This document shows positions 40,261 through 48,308 of a stretch of 64,000 bases of DNA, piece after piece. The stretch is from Streptomyces sp. Ru71 (GTDB lineage Bacteria > Actinomycetota > Actinomycetes > Streptomycetales > Streptomycetaceae), in the NCBI RefSeq assembly GCF_002920535.1, contig NZ_PQSS01000006.1, positions 62,001 through 126,000 on the forward strand, written 5' to 3'. Under the pieces are notes generated by a model, which saw only the letters and a list, made by a program, of their open reading frames with translations, made no database searches and was not told where the DNA came from. Both the position numbers and the translations under genes were made by a program. Each line of letters begins with the position of its first letter. The stretch's first letter is position 1.

Positions 40261-40458
40261 ATGGATTCCGGCCGACCGCCCACACCCTCCCGGCGCACGC
40301 TGCTCAGGGGCGCCGCGCTCTCGGCGCTCACCACGGCGGCGTTCCTGAACGCGGCCGGACCCCGGCCGGCCCAGGCCGCCGTACCGGCCCGTCCCAAGCC
40401 CCCCGAGCCCGCCGGCACGTCGCATCGGTCCTACCGGGCGATCGTCGGCGTTCTGTGA
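40261..40458 (+). CDS. Orphan Tat signal peptide, split from GH91
   Basis: 65-codon frame coding for a complete twin-arginine signal: RRTLLRGAALSALTTAAFLN then a cleavage site around AQAA, followed by a Pro-rich linker and a stop at 40456-40458. By itself it would make only a secreted stub. Thirty-one bases later a GH91 gene starts in the +1 frame and lacks any signal. In the +1 frame the sequence is open from 40349 to the enzyme, so one base shift anywhere in 40349-40458 would fuse the two. Either a real frameshift, a sequencing error, or a leftover of an ancestral secreted form. Confidence 0.65.
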   Translation: MDSGRPPTPSRRTLLRGAALSALTTAAFLNAAGPRPAQAAVPARPKPPEPAGTSHRSYRAIVGVL

Positions 40459-40489
40459 CCAGAAGTCTTCGACCGGAAGGAACATCCCC

Positions 40490-41668
40490 GTGGCGGACAC
40501 CGTCTACGACGTCACCACCTTCGCGGCCAGCGTGTCGCCCCACACCGACATCGGCCGGGTGATCAACGAGATCATCGCGGACATCAAGTCCAGGCAGACC
40601 ACCCAGAACACCAGACCCGGCGCCGTCATCTACATCCCGCCGGGCCACTACGACCTGCTCTCCCGGGTCACCGTCGACATCAGCTTCCTGACGATCAAGG
40701 GCTCCGGACACGGCTTCCTGTCCGAGGCCATCCGCGACGGGTCCGCCACCGGCTCGTGGTTCGAGGTGCAGCCCGGCTCCAGTCACATCCGGGTGCTGAA
40801 CACCGACGGCAACAGCGAAGCGTTCCTGGTGCAGCGCGCCGGACGGCCGGAGGACGTGGGCCGGCTCAGCGGCGTCGTCTTCCAGGACTTCTGCATCGAC
40901 GGTGTGTCGGCCGTCAAGCCGTACACGCCCGGCAACTCCAAGACCGGCATCTCGGTGCAGTCGGACAACGACTCGTTCCGCATCGAGGGAATGGGCTTCG
41001 TCTACCTCGAACACGCCATGACCGTGAGGGGGGCGGACGCCTGCAGCTTCACCAACAACTTCGTCGCCGAGTGCGGCAGCAGCATCGAACTGACCGGCGC
41101 CTCCCAGTCCGTCAAGATCACCAACAACTACCTCATCAGCGCCTGGGCCGGCTTCTCGATCTACGCGGAGAAGGCCGAGGGCATCAACATCTCCGGCAAC
41201 ACCATCCTGTGGGCCTGCAACATCACCCTCACCGAAGCGAACCGCTCGACCATCTCCGCCAACAAGCTGCTGAGCAACTTCCCCGGCATGATCTCGCTGC
41301 TGAACGGCAGCTCGGGCAACCTGATCTCCGGCAACCACTTCCGGCGGGTGTACGGGGACGGCACCAGCACCCGCTTCGACGACCTCTACGGCCTGGTCCA
41401 CCTCAGCGGCGACGACAACGCCGTGATCGCCAACCAGTTCTCCTACTCCGTGCCCCCGCAGAACATCAGCCCGGCCGGCTCCGACCCGACGATCATCCTC
41501 GTCGCCGGCGGCGCCCGTAACTACCTGGCCACCAACAACATCAGCGCCAACGTCGGCGTCAAGGTCGTCCTCGACGCCTCCTCCACCGAGACGAAGCTCC
41601 TCTACACCGCACAGAACTCCCAAGTGCGGGCGTACACCGAGAACTACGCGCTCGTGGCCACCCCCTGA
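40490..41668 (+). CDS. GH91 inulin fructotransferase / DFA hydrolase-like enzyme
   Basis: 392-residue right-handed beta-helix enzyme of family GH91. The family either cuts inulin to difructose dianhydride I or III (lyase-type fructotransferase) or hydrolyses DFA III to inulobiose. Markers: INEIIADIKSRQTTQNTRPG, VIYIPPGHYDLLSRVTVDIS, SFRIEGMGFVYLEHAMTVRG, ECGSSIELTGASQ and VPPQNISPAGSDPTIILVAG. The GTG at 40490 has GGAAGG nine bases upstream and gives a full-length domain with no signal peptide, fitting an intracellular hydrolase. The Tat signal frame just upstream suggests a secreted ancestor. Which activity it has cannot be told by eye. Confidence 0.88.
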   Translation: MADTVYDVTTFAASVSPHTDIGRVINEIIADIKSRQTTQNTRPGAVIYIPPGHYDLLSRVTVDISFLTIKGSGHGFLSEAIRDGSATGSWFEVQPGSSHIRVLNTDGNSEAFLVQRAGRPEDVGRLSGVVFQDFCIDGVSAVKPYTPGNSKTGISVQSDNDSFRIEGMGFVYLEHAMTVRGADACSFTNNFVAECGSSIELTGASQSVKITNNYLISAWAGFSIYAEKAEGINISGNTILWACNITLTEANRSTISANKLLSNFPGMISLLNGSSGNLISGNHFRRVYGDGTSTRFDDLYGLVHLSGDDNAVIANQFSYSVPPQNISPAGSDPTIILVAGGARNYLATNNISANVGVKVVLDASSTETKLLYTAQNSQVRAYTENYALVATP

Positions 41669-41686
41669 GCACAGCCACCGGAGAAC

Positions 41687-41724
41687 GGCGGGTGCCGCAG
41701 CCGGAGTCGGCCACGGCACCCGCC
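41687..41724 (+). terminator. Strong hairpin after GH91
   Basis: GGCGGGTGCCG (41687-41697) pairs perfectly with CGGCACCCGCC (41714-41724), an 11-bp stem with a 16-base loop, 18 bases after the GH91 stop codon. No T-tract follows. It probably ends or weakens the system 1 transcript before the second importer. Confidence 0.6.
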
Positions 41725-41797
41725 GCGCGGCGCGGACCGCCGCGGGCAGCGCCGCCACCTCACCCACATTCTCTTGCCCGAGAGCACGGAGAACACC

Positions 41798-43096
41798 ATG
41801 AAAAGAACGTCCCCTGGACTGACTCGGCGCGGCTTCCTCGATATCGCAGGCGCCACCGGGCTGGCCGCCGCGGCCACCGCCTGCGGTGCCGGCGGGAGCT
41901 CGTCCGGCGGCGCGTCCGGCTCACTGACCGTGCTGTGCGAATCGGGCGGCCACGCCGAGCTGACCAAGATCGCCGCAGCGTTCGAGAAGCAGTCGGGTCA
42001 CTCGGTCACCTTCGTCGAACTGCCCTACGACGGCCTGTACAACCGGCTGCACAGCGAACTCTCCAACGGATCCGTGTCCTTCGACCTGGCCGCGGTCGAC
42101 GCGATCTGGCTGCCGGCTTTCGCCGACGCCCTGCTGCCGCTGGACGACCTGTTCACAGCGGACACGAAGGCCGATCTCTTCCCCTCCCTGGTGGAGGGAG
42201 CCCAGGTCAACGGCAGGTTCGTGGGCATGCCGGCATGGACCAACGCAGAGATCCTCTTCTACCGCAAGGACCTCTTCGAGAACGCCGCCGAGAAGTCCGC
42301 TTTCCGGAGGAAGTACGGCTATCCGCTCGCGCCGCCCAGCAACTGGCGGCAGTTCCAGGACGTGGCGAGCTTCTTCACCCGGGGCACGAAGCTCTACGGC
42401 ACCGACGTCAAGGGCGCCGTGGAGACCGAGTGGCTCGCCCATGTGCTGCAGGCCGGATCCCCCGGGGTCGTGCTCGACGACTCCGGCAAGGTGATCATCG
42501 ACAACGCCCAGCACCTCGCCGCGCTGAAGTTCTACTCCGACCTCGACAACCGCCTCAAGGTGAGTCCACCCGGCGCCGCCCAGCTGGACTGGGCCGGTGC
42601 GCAGAACCTGTTCCACCAGGGCAGGACCGCGATGATGCGGTTCTGGGCGCACGCATACCCGCTGATCCCGAAGGACTCCCCCGTCCACGGCAAGGTCGGT
42701 GTCGCCCCGATGATCGCGGGCAGTGCCGGGATCGGTGCCATACCGGGACCCTTCTACCTGTCCGTCCCCGGCGCGGGCAGGAACAACAGCCTGGCCAAGC
42801 AGTTCGTCAGGTTCGCCTACGACAACAACCAGCTGGCCATCCAGTCCTCCCTGGGACTGGCGGCCCGCAAGTCCGCGTACGCCTCCTACGCGAGCAGGCC
42901 CGGCTACGAGCACTTCGAGGCTCTGCTGACCACCCTGGACGGCCCCGTCACCAGGTCGCGTCCGGTTGGCCCCAAGTGGCAACAGATCGTGGACACGGTC
43001 CTGGTCCCCATGCTCCAGAAATCCCTGACCGGGAGGGCGGACTACGCCGCACTGCTCGCCCAGGCGCGTCAGGAGGTGGAGAAGCTTGTCCAGTAG
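41798..43096 (+). CDS. Sugar ABC importer, binding lipoprotein (system 2)
   Basis: 432-residue solute-binding protein. The signal TRRGFLDIAGATGLAAAATAC joins a twin-arginine motif to a lipobox, so it is a Tat lipoprotein. The mature part carries GRFVGMPAWTNAEILFYRKD and AVDAIWLPAFADALLPLDDL typical of carbohydrate binders. GGAG lies seven bases before the ATG at 41798. It heads a second importer placed between GH91 and the second DUF2961 gene; the substrate is probably a related fructan fragment. Confidence 0.9.
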   Translation: MKRTSPGLTRRGFLDIAGATGLAAAATACGAGGSSSGGASGSLTVLCESGGHAELTKIAAAFEKQSGHSVTFVELPYDGLYNRLHSELSNGSVSFDLAAVDAIWLPAFADALLPLDDLFTADTKADLFPSLVEGAQVNGRFVGMPAWTNAEILFYRKDLFENAAEKSAFRRKYGYPLAPPSNWRQFQDVASFFTRGTKLYGTDVKGAVETEWLAHVLQAGSPGVVLDDSGKVIIDNAQHLAALKFYSDLDNRLKVSPPGAAQLDWAGAQNLFHQGRTAMMRFWAHAYPLIPKDSPVHGKVGVAPMIAGSAGIGAIPGPFYLSVPGAGRNNSLAKQFVRFAYDNNQLAIQSSLGLAARKSAYASYASRPGYEHFEALLTTLDGPVTRSRPVGPKWQQIVDTVLVPMLQKSLTGRADYAALLAQARQEVEKLVQ

Positions 43097-44048
43097 CACC
43101 CGGCAGCTCGTCCACCAGGCGGTCTCGCCGCCGGTACCGACAGTCAGTCGGTGGGGCAGACGGCCGATGCCGGACAAGCGGTTCGCCGTGGTGCTCATCC
43201 TGCCGGCGGCGGCGTTTCTCGCCGTGTTCGTCGTCTGGCCGCTGGTCAAGCTCGTCCTCGACAGCTTCTACGACATCGCGCCCCTGGCCGGCACACGGCG
43301 CTTCGTCGGGCTCGGCAACTACACCGACGCGCTGACCTCGCCGGACTTCCTCGATGCCGCGCTGCGCACCCTGCTCTACACCGTCGTCGTCGTGACGCTG
43401 GAGTTCGCCCTCGGGCTCGGTGCCGCCCTGCTGTTCAACGCCCTCGGGCAGCGGTCCCGGGTGCTGCGCACGGTGTTCCTCTATCCGCTGATGATCGCAC
43501 CCGTGGTCGCCGGCCTGCTGTGGCGCTTCCTTCTCATCGACAACTTCGGGCTGGTCAACGCGCTGCTCGTCAGCATGGGCATACTGAACAGCACTGCGGA
43601 CATCGGCTGGTTGTCCGACCCGGACATCGTGCTGGCCTCGGTCTCGATTCCCGACATCTGGCTCACCACCTCCTTCATGACCCTGGTGCTGTTCGCGGGC
43701 CTGCAGAACATCCCCGGCGACATCCTGGAGGCGGCCAGACTCGACGGTGCCGGCGCCCGCCAGCAACTGTTCCGGATCGTCCTGCCGCTGCTGCGGCCGG
43801 TCATCGCCGTCGCGCTGATCGTCCGCGGCATCGACGCAGCCCGCGCCTTCGACACCATCGTCATCCAGACGAACGGCGGGCCCGAGTCGGCCTCCACCAC
43901 CCTCAGCCTGCTGATCTACCGGACGACCGTGCGCTTCGGGGAGCCCGGCCCGGCCTCCGCCATGGGCACCCTCTATCTGCTCGCCATGCTCACCGCCGCC
44001 TTCATGACGATGCGCATGATCTGGCGGCCCGGACGGGGGCAGACATGA
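43086..44048 (+). CDS. Sugar ABC importer permease 1 (system 2)
   Basis: 320-residue permease with six helices. EAA-loop: DILEAARLDGAGARQQLFRI. The TTG at 43086 overlaps the end of the binding-protein gene by 11 bases and has GGAGG nine bases upstream; an ATG at codon 28 is an alternative. Ends in an ATGA overlap with permease 2. Confidence 0.88.
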   Translation: MSSSTRQLVHQAVSPPVPTVSRWGRRPMPDKRFAVVLILPAAAFLAVFVVWPLVKLVLDSFYDIAPLAGTRRFVGLGNYTDALTSPDFLDAALRTLLYTVVVVTLEFALGLGAALLFNALGQRSRVLRTVFLYPLMIAPVVAGLLWRFLLIDNFGLVNALLVSMGILNSTADIGWLSDPDIVLASVSIPDIWLTTSFMTLVLFAGLQNIPGDILEAARLDGAGARQQLFRIVLPLLRPVIAVALIVRGIDAARAFDTIVIQTNGGPESASTTLSLLIYRTTVRFGEPGPASAMGTLYLLAMLTAAFMTMRMIWRPGRGQT

Positions 44049-44884
44049 CAGTGGTGCTGAACATGCTCGCCACCAGGCGTTCGCTGCTGTGGGCGCTGCT
44101 GCTCCTGGTGGTCGCGCTGTACGCCTTCCCCTTCCTGTACCTGGTGCTCACCTCGTTCAAAGCGCCCTCGGACGCCCTCGCGGTACCGCCGACCGTCCTG
44201 CCGAAGGTGTGGAGCCATGCGAACTTCACCTCGGCACTGAACACCCCGGGGACGGTCCCCGCCTTCGTCAACAGTGTCACCACCGCCGTCCTCAGCACCG
44301 TCGTCTCACTCGTGCTGGCCGTGCCCGCCGCCTACGCCGTCACCCGATTCGGAACGCCGAGCGGCCGGGTGTTCATCGTGGTGGCCCTGGTGACCAGGAT
44401 GGTTCCCCCCGTCGCCGTCGGCGTACCGCTCACCGGGATGATGAAGTCCCTGAACCTGACCGACACACCGCTCGGCACGGCCATCGCGCACACGACGATC
44501 TCGCTTCCCCTGTCCATCTGGCTGCTGACCAGTTTCTTCGAGGCCGTTCCCGCTGAACTGGAGGACGCGGCCAAGGTCGACGGCTGCGGCCGGCTGGGCG
44601 CACTGACGCGGGTGGTCCTGCCGGTCGTCCGGAGCGGCGTCGCGGTGACGGCGGTCTTCGCCTTCCTCGCCTCGTGGAACGAGTTCCTCTTCGCCCTGCT
44701 GCTCACGGCGGTCAGGGCACAGACCGTGCCGATCCTCATCGCCGACTTCCAGACGCAGTACGGCCTTCAATGGGGTCCCATGACGGCGATGGCCACCCTC
44801 TACTCGATCCCGGTCATCCTGCTCACGCTCGTCCTGCAGCGGCGGATCGTGGCCGGCCTCACCCTGGGCGCGGTCAAGGGCTGA
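44045..44884 (+). CDS. Sugar ABC importer permease 2 (system 2)
   Basis: 279-residue MalG-type permease with six helices and EAA-loop ELEDAAKVDGCGRLGALTRV. Coupled to permease 1 through ATGA. No ATPase gene follows; the next gene is the second DUF2961 enzyme, 44 bases on, so uptake and cleavage are likely co-expressed. Confidence 0.9.
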   Translation: MTVVLNMLATRRSLLWALLLLVVALYAFPFLYLVLTSFKAPSDALAVPPTVLPKVWSHANFTSALNTPGTVPAFVNSVTTAVLSTVVSLVLAVPAAYAVTRFGTPSGRVFIVVALVTRMVPPVAVGVPLTGMMKSLNLTDTPLGTAIAHTTISLPLSIWLLTSFFEAVPAELEDAAKVDGCGRLGALTRVVLPVVRSGVAVTAVFAFLASWNEFLFALLLTAVRAQTVPILIADFQTQYGLQWGPMTAMATLYSIPVILLTLVLQRRIVAGLTLGAVKG

Positions 44885-44928
44885 CCCGCCCCGCACCGGT
44901 ATCACACCTCCGAAAGGACGCCTGTTCC

Positions 44929-46347
44929 ATGTCCGTCCCCTCCGTCTCCCTCGGCGACGACCTGATCGGCCGCGCCGCCAGGCGCCGACGCTCCCGCTCC
45001 GCCCGCGTCGCCAGCTGGGACCACACCGGCCTCAACGAGGACGCCTTCATCGTGATGCCGGGTGAGACCGCCGTCCTCGCCGACCTGGAAGGCCCCGGTG
45101 CGATCACTCACCTGTGGTTCGTCCAGGGCTGCCGCGTCATCCTCGGCCCCGGTCTGTTCGACGCCCGCCAAGCGGGTACCGCCATGGTCGAGTTCAACAA
45201 CGCACTCGGCTACAACTGGGAGGTCAACGACCCCGACTACTACCGCAAGGTCGTCATCAGGATGTACTGGGACGACCAGGAGCACCCGTCCGTCGTCGCC
45301 CCGCTCGGTGACTTCTTCGGCGTCGGCAACTCGATGCCGGCGAGCTTCCAGTCGATGCCGTTCACGGTGTCCGTCAAGGAGGATTCGGAGCGCGTGTACG
45401 GCGGCCCCGCGGCCTTCAACTGCTTCCTGCGGATGCCGTTCAACCGGCGTGCCCGCATCGAGGTCGAGAACCAGGGCGAGCACCCGTACGTGCAGTACTT
45501 CTACATCGACTACGAACTGTTCGCCGAGGACCTCCCGGACGACACCCTGTACTTCCACGCCCACTGGCGGCGCAACGACCCCTGCAACGGCTGGGGTCCC
45601 GACCTGCAGGTCAACAGCCTGGAGACGCAGGTCCCCAACCTGGACGGCAAGGACAACTACGTCATCCTCGACACCGAGGGCGCCGGCAACTACATCGGCT
45701 GCGTCCACACCGTCAACCACTTCACCGGCACCTGGTGGGGCGAGGGCGACGACATGATCTGGATCGACGAGGACTTCGCACCGGACGGCACCACCAGCTG
45801 GCCACCGTCCATGCACGGCACGGGCGGCGAGGACTACTTCAGCCACGGCTGGGGCATGCAGAAGATCAACTACCCCTTCCAGGGCACGATCATCCACGAG
45901 GAGGACGTGCCCGGCCTCCAGGTCCACTACCGCTTCCACCTCGCCGACCCCGTCCGTTTCAACGAGCGCATCCGCGTCACCATGGAGCACGGCCACGGCA
46001 ACCACCTCGCCGACGACTGGTCGACGACCGCGTACTGGTACCAGACCCTCCCCGGCCCCCGACTCGACATCCTCCCGGTCGAGCAGCGCCTGCCCCGCAA
46101 GGCCGAAGGCCCCGGCATGAAGGACCTCCCGACGGTCGACCGCACCAGGCTCGACCCGCTGCGCCGCAGGATGTACGAGCAGCGTGACACCCGCAGGGCC
46201 GAGTTCACCGCCCAGCGCAACGCCTGGTTCGAGCGCCGGGCCGCCGAGTCCCGCGAACGCGCCTCGGCGAACAGAGCGTTCGCCGCGCAAGTGCGTGCGA
46301 AGTTCCTCGCCCGGGCGGCCGCGGCGGTGGACCGTCCCCGGGGGTGA
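44929..46347 (+). CDS. DUF2961 (GH172-type) glycosidase, copy 2
   Basis: 472-residue paralogue of the protein at 34151. Shared blocks include VLADLEGPGAITHLWFVQGC, YFYIDYELFAEDLPDDTLYF, DDMIWIDEDFAPDGTTSWPP and HGTGGEDYFSHGWGMQK. It has an extended, charged C-terminal helix (RRAEFTAQRNAWFERRAAES). No signal peptide, so it is intracellular. RBS AAAGGA upstream of the ATG. The two copies sit in opposite orientation about 10 kb apart and serve the two importers, which suggests split substrate ranges such as DFA I versus another furanosyl anhydride. Confidence 0.87.
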   Translation: MSVPSVSLGDDLIGRAARRRRSRSARVASWDHTGLNEDAFIVMPGETAVLADLEGPGAITHLWFVQGCRVILGPGLFDARQAGTAMVEFNNALGYNWEVNDPDYYRKVVIRMYWDDQEHPSVVAPLGDFFGVGNSMPASFQSMPFTVSVKEDSERVYGGPAAFNCFLRMPFNRRARIEVENQGEHPYVQYFYIDYELFAEDLPDDTLYFHAHWRRNDPCNGWGPDLQVNSLETQVPNLDGKDNYVILDTEGAGNYIGCVHTVNHFTGTWWGEGDDMIWIDEDFAPDGTTSWPPSMHGTGGEDYFSHGWGMQKINYPFQGTIIHEEDVPGLQVHYRFHLADPVRFNERIRVTMEHGHGNHLADDWSTTAYWYQTLPGPRLDILPVEQRLPRKAEGPGMKDLPTVDRTRLDPLRRRMYEQRDTRRAEFTAQRNAWFERRAAESRERASANRAFAAQVRAKFLARAAAAVDRPRG

Positions 46348-46384
46348 TGCGCTCATCGGTGTCCGGCGTGGATTGCGCCGCCCG

Positions 46385-47311
46385 TCACTTGACGGCGCCG
46401 GCTGTGACGCCGCGGGTCAGGGAGCGCTGGAAGACGAGGAAGAAGGCGACCATGGGGATGACGCCGAGGAGGGCGGCGGCGCTCATGGAGGTCGGGTCGC
46501 TGGTGTACTGGCCCTGCATGGAGGCCAGTCCCAGCGGGACGGTCTGGTTGTCGTTGGAGATGAGCAGGACGAGGGGGTAGAGGAACTCGTTCCAGCTCCA
46601 GACGAAGAAGAAGACGCACATCACCGAGAGGGTCGGCCAGCTCATCGGCAGGACGATGCGCCAGAGGATCGTCCAGCGGCCGGCGCCGTCGAGGGAGGCG
46701 GCCTCGATGAGCTCGCGCGGGAAGCTGTGGTAGACGGAGGAGAGCAGGTAGGTGCCGAAGGCGCTGTAGGTGATGCCGACGAGAAGGGTGTAGCCCAGCT
46801 TCCCGTCGTAGAGGCCCAGTTCCTTGAAGAGGTAGTAGACCGGGTAGACCAGGCCCTCCTGCGGGAGCACGTTCACACCGAGGAAGAAGACCAGGAGGGC
46901 CGTGCGCCGGCGGATGCGGCCGATGCCCAGGGCGTAGGCGTTGAACAGGGCCAGGACGACGGCGATGACGACCACGCCGAGGCTGGTTTCGACGCTGTTC
47001 AGGAGCTTCTGTGTGAAGTCGGCGCGCTGCCAGACGCCTTCGATGACGCCCCAGTTCCAGCTCGTGGGCAGGGACAGCGAGCCGTGGGCACGGAAGTCGG
47101 CGCTCGTCTTGAACGAGTTGAGCAGGATGACGACGAACGGGGCGAGGAAGGCGAGGGCGAAGGCGCCGACGGCGACGAGTACGGCCCAGGACAGCGGCGT
47201 GCGGCGAGAGGCGGCCGCGCGGCGGCCTCGGGCGTCGGGCGGGATCTCCTTGCGGACCGGGGTGCTGACGGACGTGGTCCGGGGGGTGGTGGTGTCGGTG
47301 CTCATCGTCAT
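46385..47311 (-). CDS. Sugar ABC importer permease 2 (system 3)
   Basis: 308-residue MalG-type permease with a 40-residue charged N-terminal tail and six helices. EAA-loop: ELIEAASLDGAGRWTILWRI. The ATG at 47311 overlaps the upstream permease stop (ATGA); a second ATG two codons on is possible. Last gene of the system 3 operon and convergent with the DUF2961 gene. Confidence 0.9.
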   Translation of the reverse strand: MTMSTDTTTPRTTSVSTPVRKEIPPDARGRRAAASRRTPLSWAVLVAVGAFALAFLAPFVVILLNSFKTSADFRAHGSLSLPTSWNWGVIEGVWQRADFTQKLLNSVETSLGVVVIAVVLALFNAYALGIGRIRRRTALLVFFLGVNVLPQEGLVYPVYYLFKELGLYDGKLGYTLLVGITYSAFGTYLLSSVYHSFPRELIEAASLDGAGRWTILWRIVLPMSWPTLSVMCVFFFVWSWNEFLYPLVLLISNDNQTVPLGLASMQGQYTSDPTSMSAAALLGVIPMVAFFLVFQRSLTRGVTAGAVK

Positions 47312-48201
47312 CCGTCCTGGCGGGCCTGGCGGGTCAGCGTGGTGGCGGCGATGACCAGCACGAGGAGGGTCATGGTGCTGGAGATCGCGGACCCGTAGCC
47401 GACGTCGGCGCGCTCGAAGAAGTTCTGGTAGGCGAAGTAGGAGGGGACCAGGGTGGCGTTGCCGGGGCCGCCGCCGGTCAGGACGTAGATCTGGGCGAAG
47501 ACCTTCAGACCGGCGATGGTGGTGGTGACCAGGACGACGTAGATCTCGGGGCGCAGCAGGGGGACGGTGATGCGGGTGAAGCGGGTCCACCAGGAGGCGC
47601 CGTCGAGGTCGGCCGCCTCGTACAGCTCGGGGTCGATGCGCTGGAGCCCGGAGAGGAACAGCACCAGCGGGTAGCCCAGCTGCATCCAGACCAGCACGCC
47701 CAGGACGACCCAGAGGGCGAGAGCGGGGTTGCCGAGCCAGTTCTGGGCCAGGGACTTCAGGCCGACCTTGTCCAGGAGGCTGTTGGCGGCGCCTTCGGGG
47801 GCGAGGATCCAGCCCCACATCAGGCCGGTGACGGCGACCGGGATGACCTGGGGCAGGTAGAGGCCCGAGCGCAGGAGGGTGACGACCCGGTCGCCGTGCT
47901 TCTTGCCGACGTAGTCGAAGAGCAGGGCCGAGAGGAACAGGCCGAGGAGCGTCGGGGCCACCGCCATCCCGACGATGACGAAGCCGATGTTGCGGAAGGA
48001 CGCCCAGAAGTCGGAGTCCTGGAACAGGCGGGTGTAGTTGTCCAGCCCGGTGAAGTCGGCCGGGCCGATTCCCGTCCACCGGGTGAAGCTGTAGGCGAAG
48101 GTCATCACCAGGGGGACGGCGAGGAAGAGCAGGCTCAGCAGCAGGCCCGGCAGGAGGAAGACGGCGTAGCCGGTGCTGCGTGGACGGCGTTGGCTTTTCA
48201 C
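47308..48201 (-). CDS. Sugar ABC importer permease 1 (system 3)
   Basis: 297-residue MalF-type permease, six helices, EAA-loop ELYEAADLDGASWWTRFTRI. GTG start with AAGGAG close upstream. Coupled to permease 2. Preceded by a strong hairpin after the binding-protein gene. Confidence 0.9.
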   Translation of the reverse strand: MKSQRRPRSTGYAVFLLPGLLLSLLFLAVPLVMTFAYSFTRWTGIGPADFTGLDNYTRLFQDSDFWASFRNIGFVIVGMAVAPTLLGLFLSALLFDYVGKKHGDRVVTLLRSGLYLPQVIPVAVTGLMWGWILAPEGAANSLLDKVGLKSLAQNWLGNPALALWVVLGVLVWMQLGYPLVLFLSGLQRIDPELYEAADLDGASWWTRFTRITVPLLRPEIYVVLVTTTIAGLKVFAQIYVLTGGGPGNATLVPSYFAYQNFFERADVGYGSAISSTMTLLVLVIAATTLTRQARQDG

Positions 48202-48227
48202 GGTGGCTCCTTGGGGGCGGGGCGCGG

Positions 48228-48267
48228 CGGGGCAGCGGCGCTGCCGGGAGAAGGCGCCGCCGCCCCG
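48228..48267 (-). terminator. Hairpin between binding-protein and permease genes (system 3)
   Basis: Thirteen-base arms (48228-48240 and 48255-48267) pair with a single G-U wobble around a 14-base loop, in the 107-bp gap after the binding-protein gene. This is the common device that keeps the binding-protein message above the permeases by partial termination or 3'-end protection. Confidence 0.55.
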
Positions 48268-48308
48268 GGACGGGTCGGCCCCTGAACGCGGGCCTGGCGG
48301 GTGAGTCC

